The notes below the pieces were generated by a model. It saw only the letters and a program-made list of their open reading frames with translations. It ran no database searches and had not been told where the DNA came from. This document shows, in pieces, positions 15,070 to 22,888 of a DNA stretch of 31,094 bases (within the stretch, counting starts at the first letter, position 1; each line of letters begins with the position of its first letter). The stretch lies in the NCBI GenBank assembly GCA_041667115.1, contig JBAYFO010000044.1, forward strand, positions 1-31,094, in the 5' to 3' direction. A program made the translations under genes and the position numbers. This DNA is from UBA1563 sp041667115 (GTDB taxonomy: Bacteria; Bacteroidota; Ignavibacteria; Ignavibacteriales; Ignavibacteriaceae).

Positions 15070-15105
15070 TTTGCTGTAGAAAGAAAATGTTTTTTGCTAA
15101 TTTTG
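15070..15105 (+). promoter_or_regulatory. Candidate promoter of the pseudouridine synthase gene
   Basis: TAATTTTG at 15098-15105 fits the -7 motif TAnnTTTG exactly, 25 bases before the ATG at 15130. A TTTG at 15070-15073 could be the -33 element, but the 24-base spacing is a little long. Confidence 0.35.
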
Positions 15106-15129
15106 ACGCTAAGAAAAGAAAAAAGCCTG

Positions 15130-15699
15130 ATGAAAAACCTTAATAAATATTATGCTATCAATAAACCCTTTGGGGTGCTGTCTCAATTTACGGATGCGGA
15201 GGGGAGAAAAACGCTTGCCGATCTTTTTTCTTTTCCGCATGATGTTTATCCTGTTGGCAGACTAGATTACGATAGCGAGGGGCTTCTTCTTTTAACGAAT
15301 GATAAAACGCTTACCGAGAAACTGCTTCATCCGAAGCAAAAATTAGAAAAAGAATATTTTGTTCAAGTTGAAGGAGTGCCTACAAAAGAGGCGTTATTAC
15401 AGCTTTGCGCCGGTGTAGTAATTGAGAACAAAATAACGCTTCCCGCAAAAGTTAAAGTCTTGCGTACTCCTCCATCGATTGGAGAAAGAGTTCCTCCAAT
15501 CCGTTTCCGTAAGACGATTCCAACAACATGGCTTACCATCACTATAATTGAAGGGCGCAACAGACAAGTGCGGAAGATGACCGCAAAAGTCGGTTACCCC
15601 ACTTTACGGTTGATAAGAATGCGAATCGGCAAGATCCATTTGGAAAATTTGAAACCGGGGGAAGTAAAAGAAATTAATTTTTCTGAAATTACGCTATAA
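15130..15699 (+). CDS. rluE: RluE-like 23S rRNA pseudouridine synthase
   Basis: A 189-residue enzyme of the RsuA/RluB/RluE group, which isomerises a uridine in rRNA. The catalytic loop is GRLDYDSEGLLLLTND, with Asp46 as the catalytic residue. Other family marks are YYAINKPFGVLSQF at the start, KEYFVQVEG near 87 and EGRNRQVRKMTAKVGYPTLRLIR near 150. There is no N-terminal S4 RNA-binding domain, which points to RluE rather than RsuA or RluB; E. coli RluE acts on U2457 of 23S rRNA. An upstream TTG (15094) extends the frame by 12 residues, but the family motif begins soon after ATG 15130, so that start is used. The exact target base is inferred. Confidence 0.88.
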   Translation: MKNLNKYYAINKPFGVLSQFTDAEGRKTLADLFSFPHDVYPVGRLDYDSEGLLLLTNDKTLTEKLLHPKQKLEKEYFVQVEGVPTKEALLQLCAGVVIENKITLPAKVKVLRTPPSIGERVPPIRFRKTIPTTWLTITIIEGRNRQVRKMTAKVGYPTLRLIRMRIGKIHLENLKPGEVKEINFSEITL

Positions 15700-15709
15700 T
15701 CTTTCCGCA

Positions 15710-16213
15710 CTATTTCTTCATTAAGATGGCTGCAAGATCTTTTTCCAGAGATTCCTTCGGAGATTCAATTATTCTACCAATTTCCAATCCATCGTTATAA
15801 AAAATTATTGTTGGAACAAGCTCTATTTTTAGAGATGAGATATCTACTTCAGCGGCTCCTTTTTTTCTATCCACCATTATCAGTTTAACTTTTTCAGATG
15901 GAAATTTCAGGAAATCAAGGATTTTGTAAAAACGCGGAACTTCTCTTCTGCTATCGCTGCACCAGGTTCCCATTACGATGGTTATTGAGTGAAACTCATT
16001 ATCCATTTTAATATTGGCAAGCGTTTCTTTATCAACATCATAATTTTCATATTCCGAATTGAACCACCAGGCAAAAGAAGTATCTTTAAACGCATCCCGG
16101 TCGCAAATGCCAACTAACACCGGCTTTCCCGATTTTTGATCTATCACTCGTTGATTTGTTGTTTGTGCAAAACTAACAAGTGAAAAGAAAAGGACAATTA
16201 ATAAACTTTTCAT
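15710..16213 (-). CDS. Secreted thioredoxin-fold protein lacking the second active-site Cys
   Basis: A 167-residue protein with a signal peptide (MKSLLIVLFFSLVSFAQ, cleavage probably near 17) and a thioredoxin fold over about 60-165. The active-site region reads TIVMGTWCSDSRREVPRF: Cys85 is followed by Ser-Asp-Ser, so the usual resolving Cys at position 88 is Ser. The cis-Pro loop is LVPTIIF with Pro134. It may act as a monothiol protein or be a structural relative only. The frame is open up to 16264, but ATG 16213 has AAGGAAC at good distance and gives the signal peptide. Its ATG overlaps the nadK stop (ATGA), so translation is probably coupled. The function is unknown beyond the fold and likely periplasmic location. 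Confidence 0.82.
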   Translation of the reverse strand: MKSLLIVLFFSLVSFAQTTNQRVIDQKSGKPVLVGICDRDAFKDTSFAWWFNSEYENYDVDKETLANIKMDNEFHSITIVMGTWCSDSRREVPRFYKILDFLKFPSEKVKLIMVDRKKGAAEVDISSLKIELVPTIIFYNDGLEIGRIIESPKESLEKDLAAILMKK

Positions 16214-17109
16214 TTTTGAGTTCCTTTTTGTTGATGGATATTTTTTCTCACATCTAATCCCCAAAGCAATTTCGTTCGGAGAATATCAAAATAGTTTGCC
16301 GAATCCATGTGTACGAGTTTCAATGGCTTTTCACTTGTAGAAATTACGAGATCGAGCGGTGGAGCAAATTCCATTACGCGTTGTCCATCGCAGTTTACTT
16401 GTAATTTAGTGTGCATCGATTCAGCCGTAATATAAATTTTTTCATTGCTAGGCAGAACCAGAGGACGCATGGTTAATGTATGAGGCGAGATAGGGCTGAG
16501 CGTAATAACTTCAGCTTTAGGACTAACAATCGGTCCCCCGACAGAAAGTGAATAACCGGTTGAGCCGGTGGGTGTGGCAATAATTAGACCGTCAGCTAAG
16601 AAAGTAGTAACATATTCGTCTTCGACAAAAATGGTAAGCTCAATCATTTTAGGCCAACCGCCTTTATCAATTACAAGATCATTAACGGCAAATAATTCTT
16701 CACATGAAAAATTTTTACAATTTCCTGTAAGTACAATTCTTTCTTCAATTGAATAGCGTGAATTTTTTATGTCGTTAAAAAGCTGCTCAATTCCTTTGAT
16801 ATCAACCTCAGCTAAGAAACCGAGTTTGCCGAGATTGATACCAAGAATTGGTTTGTCAAATTGATGTGCGATATATGCGGTTGATAGCATTGTTCCGTCT
16901 CCGCCAAGCGAAATTAAGATATCGCAAGCTTCGGCAACCTTTTCCGCTGGGGCAAAATAATTCGGTTCTGATAATTCAAAAGGAAACGCTTCAAGTAATG
17001 AATCGTTAACAAGAAATTCATAATTATTTTCTTTGAGGCGCTCAACCAGCACTTGTAAAGTGTTTGTCAGTTCGTCTTTGGTTGTGTTCCCGAATATTCC
17101 AAATTTCAT
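16210..17109 (-). CDS. nadK: NAD kinase
   Basis: A 299-residue enzyme that phosphorylates NAD to NADP, the only route to NADP in the cell. The GGDGT motif is at 69-73 (ISLGGDGTMLS), followed by GINLGKLGFLAEV and the second hallmark ATPTGSTGYSLSVGGPIV near residue 185. The family's late Asp/Gly region appears as NCDGQRV. Length fits bacterial NadK (280-300). The start ATG at 17109 directly abuts the stop of the DUF1844 gene, and its stop overlaps the start of the thioredoxin-fold gene, so it sits inside one tightly packed operon led by two glycosyltransferases. The link to polysaccharide genes is likely just shared transcription. Confidence 0.97.
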   Translation of the reverse strand: MKFGIFGNTTKDELTNTLQVLVERLKENNYEFLVNDSLLEAFPFELSEPNYFAPAEKVAEACDILISLGGDGTMLSTAYIAHQFDKPILGINLGKLGFLAEVDIKGIEQLFNDIKNSRYSIEERIVLTGNCKNFSCEELFAVNDLVIDKGGWPKMIELTIFVEDEYVTTFLADGLIIATPTGSTGYSLSVGGPIVSPKAEVITLSPISPHTLTMRPLVLPSNEKIYITAESMHTKLQVNCDGQRVMEFAPPLDLVISTSEKPLKLVHMDSANYFDILRTKLLWGLDVRKNIHQQKGTQK

Positions 17110-17436
17110 TTATGTAACCGGTGGTTTTTCTTCTTTGCCAGCGTCGGTTGGTGCAACAGGTTCTTCTTTTTTATCTTTTCCGACTTCTTCAACATAATTC
17201 AATTTCAGCTCGCGCAAAACTTCGCTGATAAATTTATCTTCATACTCACCAAGATTTCCCTTGGTTTTTGCCGCCAGCATATCAAGCGTATCGATAGCAT
17301 ATTTTGCCATCTCAAGATTCCGTTCAATTTTGTCGCTCATTGGATTTTTTAATTTTCCCATCGACATCATTGCCCACTGCTGCTGTTGCATGATCAGTTG
17401 CATAAATAGGACTTCGTAATTTGTATTTTCTGCCAT
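17110..17436 (-). CDS. DUF1844 family protein
   Basis: A 108-residue cytoplasmic protein. Residues 1-80 match the DUF1844 pattern: NYEVLFMQLIMQQQQWAMMS, then DKIERNLEMAKYAIDTLDMLAAKTKGNL and a further helix FISEVLRELKLNYVEEV. The C-terminal 25 residues are a Lys/Glu/Pro-rich disordered tail. The family is widespread and its role is not known. It often sits next to housekeeping genes. A clear AGGAGA lies before the ATG, inside the end of the glycosyltransferase gene three bases upstream; nadK starts at the very next base after its stop. Confidence 0.9.
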   Translation of the reverse strand: MAENTNYEVLFMQLIMQQQQWAMMSMGKLKNPMSDKIERNLEMAKYAIDTLDMLAAKTKGNLGEYEDKFISEVLRELKLNYVEEVGKDKKEEPVAPTDAGKEEKPPVT

Positions 17437-17439
17437 AAT

Positions 17440-18237
17440 TTAGTTCTCCTTTTGTTGATTGAGTTCCCAGAGTTTTGCGTATTTAGTAAAAACATAATGT
17501 GATGAAAAGACGGCTAAAAGAAATCCGTGAAAGCCGTCTAAAAATCCTAGACGAAAAATATACATTTTTAGAAAGATAAATAAGGGACGAAGCAGTACAT
17601 CGGTTTTCTTAAAGATTTTTTTTCTCTCGAACAGCTCTCTCGCTGCAAGAGAGGTGTACGTATTAAATTTTGTAAAGTAATGTTCAATCGTCGGATCGGT
17701 GAAATGATCAATATCGTTGATGAATTTCCCGACTTGTTCGTTAACAAGTAAATATTCATGTACATCGTTTCCGCTGAATTGAATTTTATCTTTTCTAAAA
17801 AGACGGGTAACTTTCCCCGGGTACCAGCCGGAATGTTTTATCCATTTCCCGAGGAAAAAAGCACGTCTTGGAAATGAATAAGCGTTAAATTTTGGAAGAT
17901 CGTTTTTAAATTGAAGTAATTCATCGTTTAGTGGCTTGGTTATTGCTTCATCTGCATCTATCCATAAAATCCAATTATGGGTGGCAAGCGAAAGTCCAAC
18001 CTGTTTAGTTTTTGAAAAACCTTGCCAGGCAACTTTTTGACACTTTACTTGCGGAAAAGAATGAACAATTTCTTCAGTTCTATCGGTTGTTGCGTCATCA
18101 ATTAAAACGATAACTTCATCGATACATGCAAGTTGACTTTCTATGCACCGGGCAATGTTCTGTTCTTCATCTTTTGCTATAATAAGTGATGAAAGTTTTA
18201 TTTTAGCTGTACTTTGCGCTTGTTGCATTATTTCCAT
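17440..18237 (-). CDS. WaaE-like GT2 glycosyltransferase (copy 1)
   Basis: A 265-residue GT-A enzyme of the GT2 family, close to the WaaE/KdtX group that adds sugars to LPS inner core. The N-terminal strand is LSSLIIAKDEEQNIARCIES, the donor-binding LIDDATTDRTEEI follows near 47, and WILWIDADEAI near 93 holds the DxD metal site. The C-terminal half has the WaaE-type HEYL...IEHYFTKFNTYTSLAARE and ends FLDGFHGF...YAKLWELNQ with an amphipathic membrane-associated helix. A close paralogue is at 25879-26640. The ATG at 18237 overlaps the upstream gene by 10 bases; ATG 18228 would overlap by one. Part of the five-gene leftward operon. The acceptor is inferred to be LPS core or a surface glycan. Confidence 0.88.
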   Translation of the reverse strand: MEIMQQAQSTAKIKLSSLIIAKDEEQNIARCIESQLACIDEVIVLIDDATTDRTEEIVHSFPQVKCQKVAWQGFSKTKQVGLSLATHNWILWIDADEAITKPLNDELLQFKNDLPKFNAYSFPRRAFFLGKWIKHSGWYPGKVTRLFRKDKIQFSGNDVHEYLLVNEQVGKFINDIDHFTDPTIEHYFTKFNTYTSLAARELFERKKIFKKTDVLLRPLFIFLKMYIFRLGFLDGFHGFLLAVFSSHYVFTKYAKLWELNQQKEN

Positions 18238-19034
18238 TTGCTATTCCGCCAATACTTTACAAGTGAAAGGAATCCGGCTTTTTCAAGAAAAGATTTTAAA
18301 TAAATTCTCAATCGCCGCAACAAATAATAATAAACTGCACGGGTATTCCATAATTTATTTTTTTGCAAGGCATTTTTCACTTCGAGAACGCTCTCTTTTT
18401 CTTTCACCCATGAAGCACCGCCACCACGCATAAAAACAAGAGGAGTTCCATTTAGATAAAATCCTTTTTTTATAAAATCCGGAATTTGGTTTACCAGACG
18501 GCAAACAATCTCAAAGTCCATCGCCAGGTGATAAGAGATATCGAAAAGACCTGCTTGTTCAAAACATTTTTTCCGAACAAACATTGCGGGGTGATTAAAA
18601 GGCATTCCTAGTTGAACCGGGCAAAGCAACGGCTTACGGATGTTTGACCCGTATTTCTCATCTTCAAAAAAAATGTTTCCGTGAACGAACAAGACTTCAT
18701 TATTAGAAAAAGCTTCATTAACTTTTTGAAAAACATCGGGATTGAAATAATAATCATCTGAATTTAAGAAGGCGATAACCTCCCCGGTTGCCAGAGCTAA
18801 TCCTTTATTGAATGCCTCCGCAATCCCGTTATCTTTTCCGGAAACCGGAATAAGTCTTTCCGATAATCCGTTAGCATTATATTCCTCTTTAATAATTGCC
18901 AACGTTTCGTCCGCACTTTGATTATCAACAATGATATGCTCATAATTCTTGTACGACTGTGACAAAATCGACCGGGCATTCTGGCGGATAAATTTTTCAG
19001 AATTGAATGTCGGTGTAATTACGGATATTTTCAT
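18228..19034 (-). CDS. GT2 glycosyltransferase
   Basis: A 268-residue GT-A enzyme of the GT2 family: MKISVITPTFNSEKFIRQNARSI at the start, EHIIVDNQSADETL near 32, and VIAFLNSDDYYFNPDVF near 88 with the metal-binding D-D pair. Further on, GMPFNHPAMFVRKKCFEQAGLFD and LAMDFEIVCRLV contain the usual acceptor-side loop and catalytic Asp region. No membrane segments. It resembles enzymes annotated as WcaA- or PglI-like. It is the first gene of the leftward operon, and a -7 motif lies about 30 bases before it. The transferred sugar cannot be told. Confidence 0.88.
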   Translation of the reverse strand: MKISVITPTFNSEKFIRQNARSILSQSYKNYEHIIVDNQSADETLAIIKEEYNANGLSERLIPVSGKDNGIAEAFNKGLALATGEVIAFLNSDDYYFNPDVFQKVNEAFSNNEVLFVHGNIFFEDEKYGSNIRKPLLCPVQLGMPFNHPAMFVRKKCFEQAGLFDISYHLAMDFEIVCRLVNQIPDFIKKGFYLNGTPLVFMRGGGASWVKEKESVLEVKNALQKNKLWNTRAVYYYLLRRLRIYLKSFLEKAGFLSLVKYWRNSKWK

Positions 19035-19065
19035 ACTAATTTAAGAAGGCTTCCATTTCTTTGAA

Positions 19066-19073
19066 CAAAGATA
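19066..19073 (-). promoter_or_regulatory. Candidate -7 element of the leftward glycosyltransferase/nadK operon
   Basis: Read leftward, TATCTTTG fits TAnnTTTG exactly, 31 bases before the start at 19034. It overlaps a small palindrome (TCTTTG-AA-CAAAGA, 19058-19071). No good -33 element is seen. Confidence 0.35.
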
Positions 19074-19166
19074 AGCATAATGAAGTAAAATTTTGGGCGG
19101 GAAAAGAAAGCATCTAAAATGTTTTCTTTGCATATTTAGGACGAAAATTTCAATTGTTTAAGAAAG

Positions 19167-20342
19167 ATGTCTAAAAGCGAAAAATCAATTTTACTGCTGT
19201 CCGTGATGGATTCTTGGGGCGGCGGCGAAGAAGTGTTATTAAAAATCGCACTTCACGTTAAAGGCTTTTCCTTTTTCGTTGCCACACCTCCGGGAATTCC
19301 GGCTAATATTTTTTTTAAGCAGAACCTGAATGTCTTTTCTCTGGATAGCTTAAAAAAAATTTACCGCAGAAATGACCATTGGGTGTTCTCCGACAAACTG
19401 AATGCGCTTGCAAATATTCTTAAGTCGGTTCTGCCACTCTACTCATTTATGAAAAAGAAAAATATTTCCGTTGTTGTTGCTAACGGAAATTTTGCAGCGT
19501 TGTTTGCACTTCCACTTGTTTTTCTGTTTAAGAAAAAACTAGTGGTTATTCAACATCTGTTGTACGAAAAAAAATCGTTTGAAGGAAAACTGCTTAAAAC
19601 TCTCGCGAAATATTCTGATAGATTTATCTGTGTTTCTAAAAGCGTTGCGGAAAATATTCAAGCGTTTACGAGCGAAGGGTTCCGCGGAAAAAGCAGCGTT
19701 ATTTATAACGGAATTGCTCTCCCGGAAAGAGATAGTGAGTTCTTGAAAGTACGCGTCTCGGAGGATGAAATTCGCTTTGCAATAGTTGGCAGTATTATCC
19801 GAGAAAAGGGGCATGACCGCATCCTTGACGTTTTTTCGGAACTAACAAAAAATTTCCCGCAATGCCGATTATATATTTTTGGTGAGCCACGCGATGAACG
19901 CTCATCGAAATTCTTTCATCAAACATTATTGGACAGAGTTGAGAGTTTTCAGATTGGTGATAAAGTATTCTTCAAAGGATATGTTGATGAAAAAGATGCT
20001 CTTTACAATCAAATAGATGTTTTAATAAACTATTCTGTTGTTCCGGAATCATTTTCTATGACTATAATTGAAGCCTTAGCCCGGGAAAAAATAGTGATCG
20101 CTTCAAACGAAGGCGGACCGTCAGAGATACTTCAAAATAGTATTAATGGTTTTTTAGTTGAACCGAGAGATAAGCATGCTCTTTTTCAAACAATGATGGA
20201 TGTCGCAAGACAAATTGAAAATGATTCATTAAATGAGATGCGGAAAAACGGTCGCGCAACGGTTGAAGAAAGATTTTCACTTGATCATTTCGCTGAAGAA
20301 TATAAAAATATGTTCGAGACTTACTCACTTGAAAGGAAATAA
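19167..20342 (+). CDS. GT4 glycosyltransferase
   Basis: A 391-residue GT-B enzyme of the GT4 family. The N-terminal acceptor domain starts with ILLLSVMDSWGGGEEVLLKIA (a Gly-rich loop), and VIQHLLYEKKSFEGKLL lies near 130. The C-terminal donor domain has IRFAIVGSIIREKGHDRILDVF near 210 and the retaining-enzyme E-x7-E motif in PESFSMTIIEALA near 297-305, then SNEGGPSEIL. It is the first gene of a rightward three-gene run; its TAA overlaps the next ATG by one base (TAATG), indicating coupled translation. The role is to add one sugar of a surface polysaccharide in the cytoplasm. Donor sugar unknown. Confidence 0.9.
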   Translation: MSKSEKSILLLSVMDSWGGGEEVLLKIALHVKGFSFFVATPPGIPANIFFKQNLNVFSLDSLKKIYRRNDHWVFSDKLNALANILKSVLPLYSFMKKKNISVVVANGNFAALFALPLVFLFKKKLVVIQHLLYEKKSFEGKLLKTLAKYSDRFICVSKSVAENIQAFTSEGFRGKSSVIYNGIALPERDSEFLKVRVSEDEIRFAIVGSIIREKGHDRILDVFSELTKNFPQCRLYIFGEPRDERSSKFFHQTLLDRVESFQIGDKVFFKGYVDEKDALYNQIDVLINYSVVPESFSMTIIEALAREKIVIASNEGGPSEILQNSINGFLVEPRDKHALFQTMMDVARQIENDSLNEMRKNGRATVEERFSLDHFAEEYKNMFETYSLERK

Positions 20343-21472
20343 TGGAGAGTAAATTTAAAACCGCAATTGTTCATGAATGGCTTGTAAACTATGCCGGTTC
20401 CGAGCGTGTTGTTGAGTCATTCACAAACATTTGGAATGACGCAAGCATTTTTACACTTGTTGATTTTCTTACTCAACAAGAACGTGATACTATCGTTAAA
20501 GGAAAATTTCCTCAAACCTCATTCATCCAAAAATTGCCGTTTGCAAAAAAACATCACCGGTTGTACTTGCCTCTCTTTCCTTTGGCAATTGAACAATTTG
20601 ATCTTTCCGGATACGACGTTATCCTTTCGAGCGCCCATGCAGTGGCAAAGGGAGTAATAACAAGCTCGCAGCAACTTCATATCTGTTATTGCCACACACC
20701 AATGCGATATGCGTGGGATTTCACGCATCAATATTTAAAGGAATCAAATTTGCAAAAAGGAGTGAAAGCGGCAATTGTAAAATTGTTTCTTCACTATCTG
20801 CGCATTTGGGATTATTCCACGGCAAACAGAGTTGATTATTTTGTCGCAAATTCAAAATATATTGCTAGGCGCATAAAGAAAATTTACAACAAAGACGCCG
20901 ACGTTATTTATCCGCCGGTTGACACAAAATTATTTCCGTGTGAAATGAATAAAGAAGAGTATTATGTCACGGCATCTCGTTTTGTGCCGTACAAAAGAAT
21001 TGATTTAATTGTTGAAGCTTTCGCAAAAATGCCCGATAAAAAATTGCTTGTCATCGGAGAAGGACCGGAAAATGAAAAAATATATTCGAAAGCAAAAAAG
21101 AATGTTGAGTTTCTCGGTTATCAAGAAGGCGATGCTCTAAAAAAATATATGCAAAAAGCGAAAGCATTTGTTTTTGCTGCTGAAGAAGACTTTGGAATTA
21201 TTGTTGTTGAAGCTTTGGCTTGCGGAACGCCTGTTATAGCGCTCCGTAAAGGTGGTACCGCGGAAACAGTTATTCACTTAAAAAACGGAATTCATTTTAA
21301 CGAACAGACCTCGGACGCAATTATGAAAGCCATACTTGAATTTGAAAAGAACGAGCAACAATTTGATTCGTTGGCAATCAGTAACGATGCGGCAAAGTAC
21401 GATCGACAGGTTTTTGAGACAAAGATTACACAACACGTAACAGAAAAAGCAGAAAATTTCTTTAATCAGTAA
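20342..21472 (+). CDS. GT4 glycosyltransferase, WbaZ-like
   Basis: A 376-residue GT-B enzyme. It opens KTAIVHEWLVNYAGSERVVESF and has ICYCHTPMRYAWDFTHQYL near 118-137, both typical of the WbaZ-like subgroup of GT4 mannosyltransferases. The donor domain carries YYVTASRFVPYKRIDLIVEAF near 207, LLVIGEGPE near 235 and the E-x7-E motif in AAEEDFGIIVVEALACGTPVIA near 282. Mannose (from GDP-mannose) is a plausible donor by family but not proven. It is translationally coupled to the GT4 upstream and followed after 18 bases by the initiating phosphotransferase gene. Cytoplasmic, probably membrane-associated. Confidence 0.9.
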   Translation: MESKFKTAIVHEWLVNYAGSERVVESFTNIWNDASIFTLVDFLTQQERDTIVKGKFPQTSFIQKLPFAKKHHRLYLPLFPLAIEQFDLSGYDVILSSAHAVAKGVITSSQQLHICYCHTPMRYAWDFTHQYLKESNLQKGVKAAIVKLFLHYLRIWDYSTANRVDYFVANSKYIARRIKKIYNKDADVIYPPVDTKLFPCEMNKEEYYVTASRFVPYKRIDLIVEAFAKMPDKKLLVIGEGPENEKIYSKAKKNVEFLGYQEGDALKKYMQKAKAFVFAAEEDFGIIVVEALACGTPVIALRKGGTAETVIHLKNGIHFNEQTSDAIMKAILEFEKNEQQFDSLAISNDAAKYDRQVFETKITQHVTEKAENFFNQ

Positions 21473-21490
21473 ACTAATTTCACAATCACA

Positions 21491-22888
21491 ATGTTTGTAA
21501 ATAAAGATTCTATCTATCATTTCAGATTACTGTTTGACCTACTCTTTTTGGTAATCGCATTTCTCTTGGCTGCAATTTTTGCACAGTCGTTTGCTATCCT
21601 TATTACTCGCGATTATATGTTTGGATTGCTTTTAATCCTTGCGTTTGTTTGGTATTTCTCTTCAAATGCAATTGGATTCTATGAAGATTCAAGTTCGCAA
21701 GTCCTGTCGTTCCAATTTATCGGAATTGTTAAGAATGTTAGTCTGCAAATAATGTCCGGCATCGTTTTTATTTTTATCAGTAAAGAGAATTTATTTACCC
21801 GAAATTTTATTTTCTATTACGGATTTCTCCTTCTCTTCTTAATTAGCTTGCGGATGATTTCTTTTCAACTGATCGTGAATTACCTTCGCAAAAAAGGAAA
21901 AAACATTCGGAATTTAATAATTATCGGAACGGGAGAGATTGGACAAAGTTTTTGGAAAACACTCGGAAAGAATAATCAACTCGGGTATCGTTTTCTTGGA
22001 TTTGTTGGTGAACCAACCTCCGCAACCCAGATTAACTGTCTTGGGACAATTGAACAACTTTCAAAAATAATTCAAACTCATCATGTACATGAGGCAATAA
22101 TTGCACTGCCGGAGGAAACCTCCCGCAATCTTGATTCCGTTATTAAAATTTGTAACATTAACGCAATCAGAATACACATTATTCCTGATTATTTAAGATT
22201 CGTTTCCAAAAAGTTTAAGATCACGATGCTTGATAAGTTTCCAATAATTACGGTAAGAGACGAACCTTTACAAGAAATTCAGTGGAGAATGGTAAAACGA
22301 GTTTTTGATATCGTTCTTTCTTTGCTTGTTATTTTCTTCATAACATCATGGTTATTCCCGATTGTAATTATTATACAGAAATTAACATCACATGAAAAAA
22401 TTTTTTACATTCAAGAAAGAATAGGAAAAAACAATAAAGTCTTTAAATGTTTTAAGTTTCGTACAATGTATGAAAACTTTGATGATAAAAAATTTATCCC
22501 GACAACCATTAATGATTTAAGGATTACTCCGTTCGGGAAATTTTTACGACGGTCTAACTTGGATGAACTGCCGCAAGTGTTTAATGTTTTGTTTGGTGAA
22601 ATGTCGATTGTTGGTCCACGTCCGCACGCAATAGCTTATGATGAACTCTATAAAGAATTTTTTGATGAAATAAAACTGCGGAGTTTGGTGAAACCAGGTA
22701 TCACAGGCTGGGCGCAAGTGCATGGCTTACGTGGCGATGTTCCTGATGCCGAAGAGAATAAGCAACGGACTAGAAAACGAATTGAATATGATATCTGGTA
22801 TATCGAAAACTGGTCTTTATTACTCGATCTCCAAATTATTCTTTTAACTGCATGGCAAATGATCAAAGCTGATACAAAAGGAATTTAA
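21491..22888 (+). CDS. Polyprenyl glycosylphosphotransferase (WcaJ/WbaP type)
   Basis: A 465-residue membrane enzyme that starts glycan assembly by moving a sugar-1-phosphate onto undecaprenyl phosphate. Four N-terminal membrane helices (within residues 10-130) precede a nucleotide-binding-like domain (NLIIIGTGEIGQSFWKTLG near 140). Another hydrophobic segment lies at about 270-295, and the catalytic bacterial transferase domain occupies the C-terminal 190 residues. Key motifs are KCFKFRTMYENF, RRSNLDELPQVFNVLFGEMS with the Asp-Glu pair, IVGPRPH, and KPGITGWAQVHGLRG. Length equals the WcaJ class (about 465). It closes the rightward operon. Its stop shares the four bases TTAA with the stop of the convergent gene. 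The sugar may be glucose or galactose by family, undecided here. Confidence 0.94.
   Translation: MFVNKDSIYHFRLLFDLLFLVIAFLLAAIFAQSFAILITRDYMFGLLLILAFVWYFSSNAIGFYEDSSSQVLSFQFIGIVKNVSLQIMSGIVFIFISKENLFTRNFIFYYGFLLLFLISLRMISFQLIVNYLRKKGKNIRNLIIIGTGEIGQSFWKTLGKNNQLGYRFLGFVGEPTSATQINCLGTIEQLSKIIQTHHVHEAIIALPEETSRNLDSVIKICNINAIRIHIIPDYLRFVSKKFKITMLDKFPIITVRDEPLQEIQWRMVKRVFDIVLSLLVIFFITSWLFPIVIIIQKLTSHEKIFYIQERIGKNNKVFKCFKFRTMYENFDDKKFIPTTINDLRITPFGKFLRRSNLDELPQVFNVLFGEMSIVGPRPHAIAYDELYKEFFDEIKLRSLVKPGITGWAQVHGLRGDVPDAEENKQRTRKRIEYDIWYIENWSLLLDLQIILLTAWQMIKADTKGI

Noticed and set aside
15094..15129. TTG start for the pseudouridine synthase
   Set aside because: It adds 12 atypical residues and falls on the candidate -7 element; ATG 15130 fits the family.
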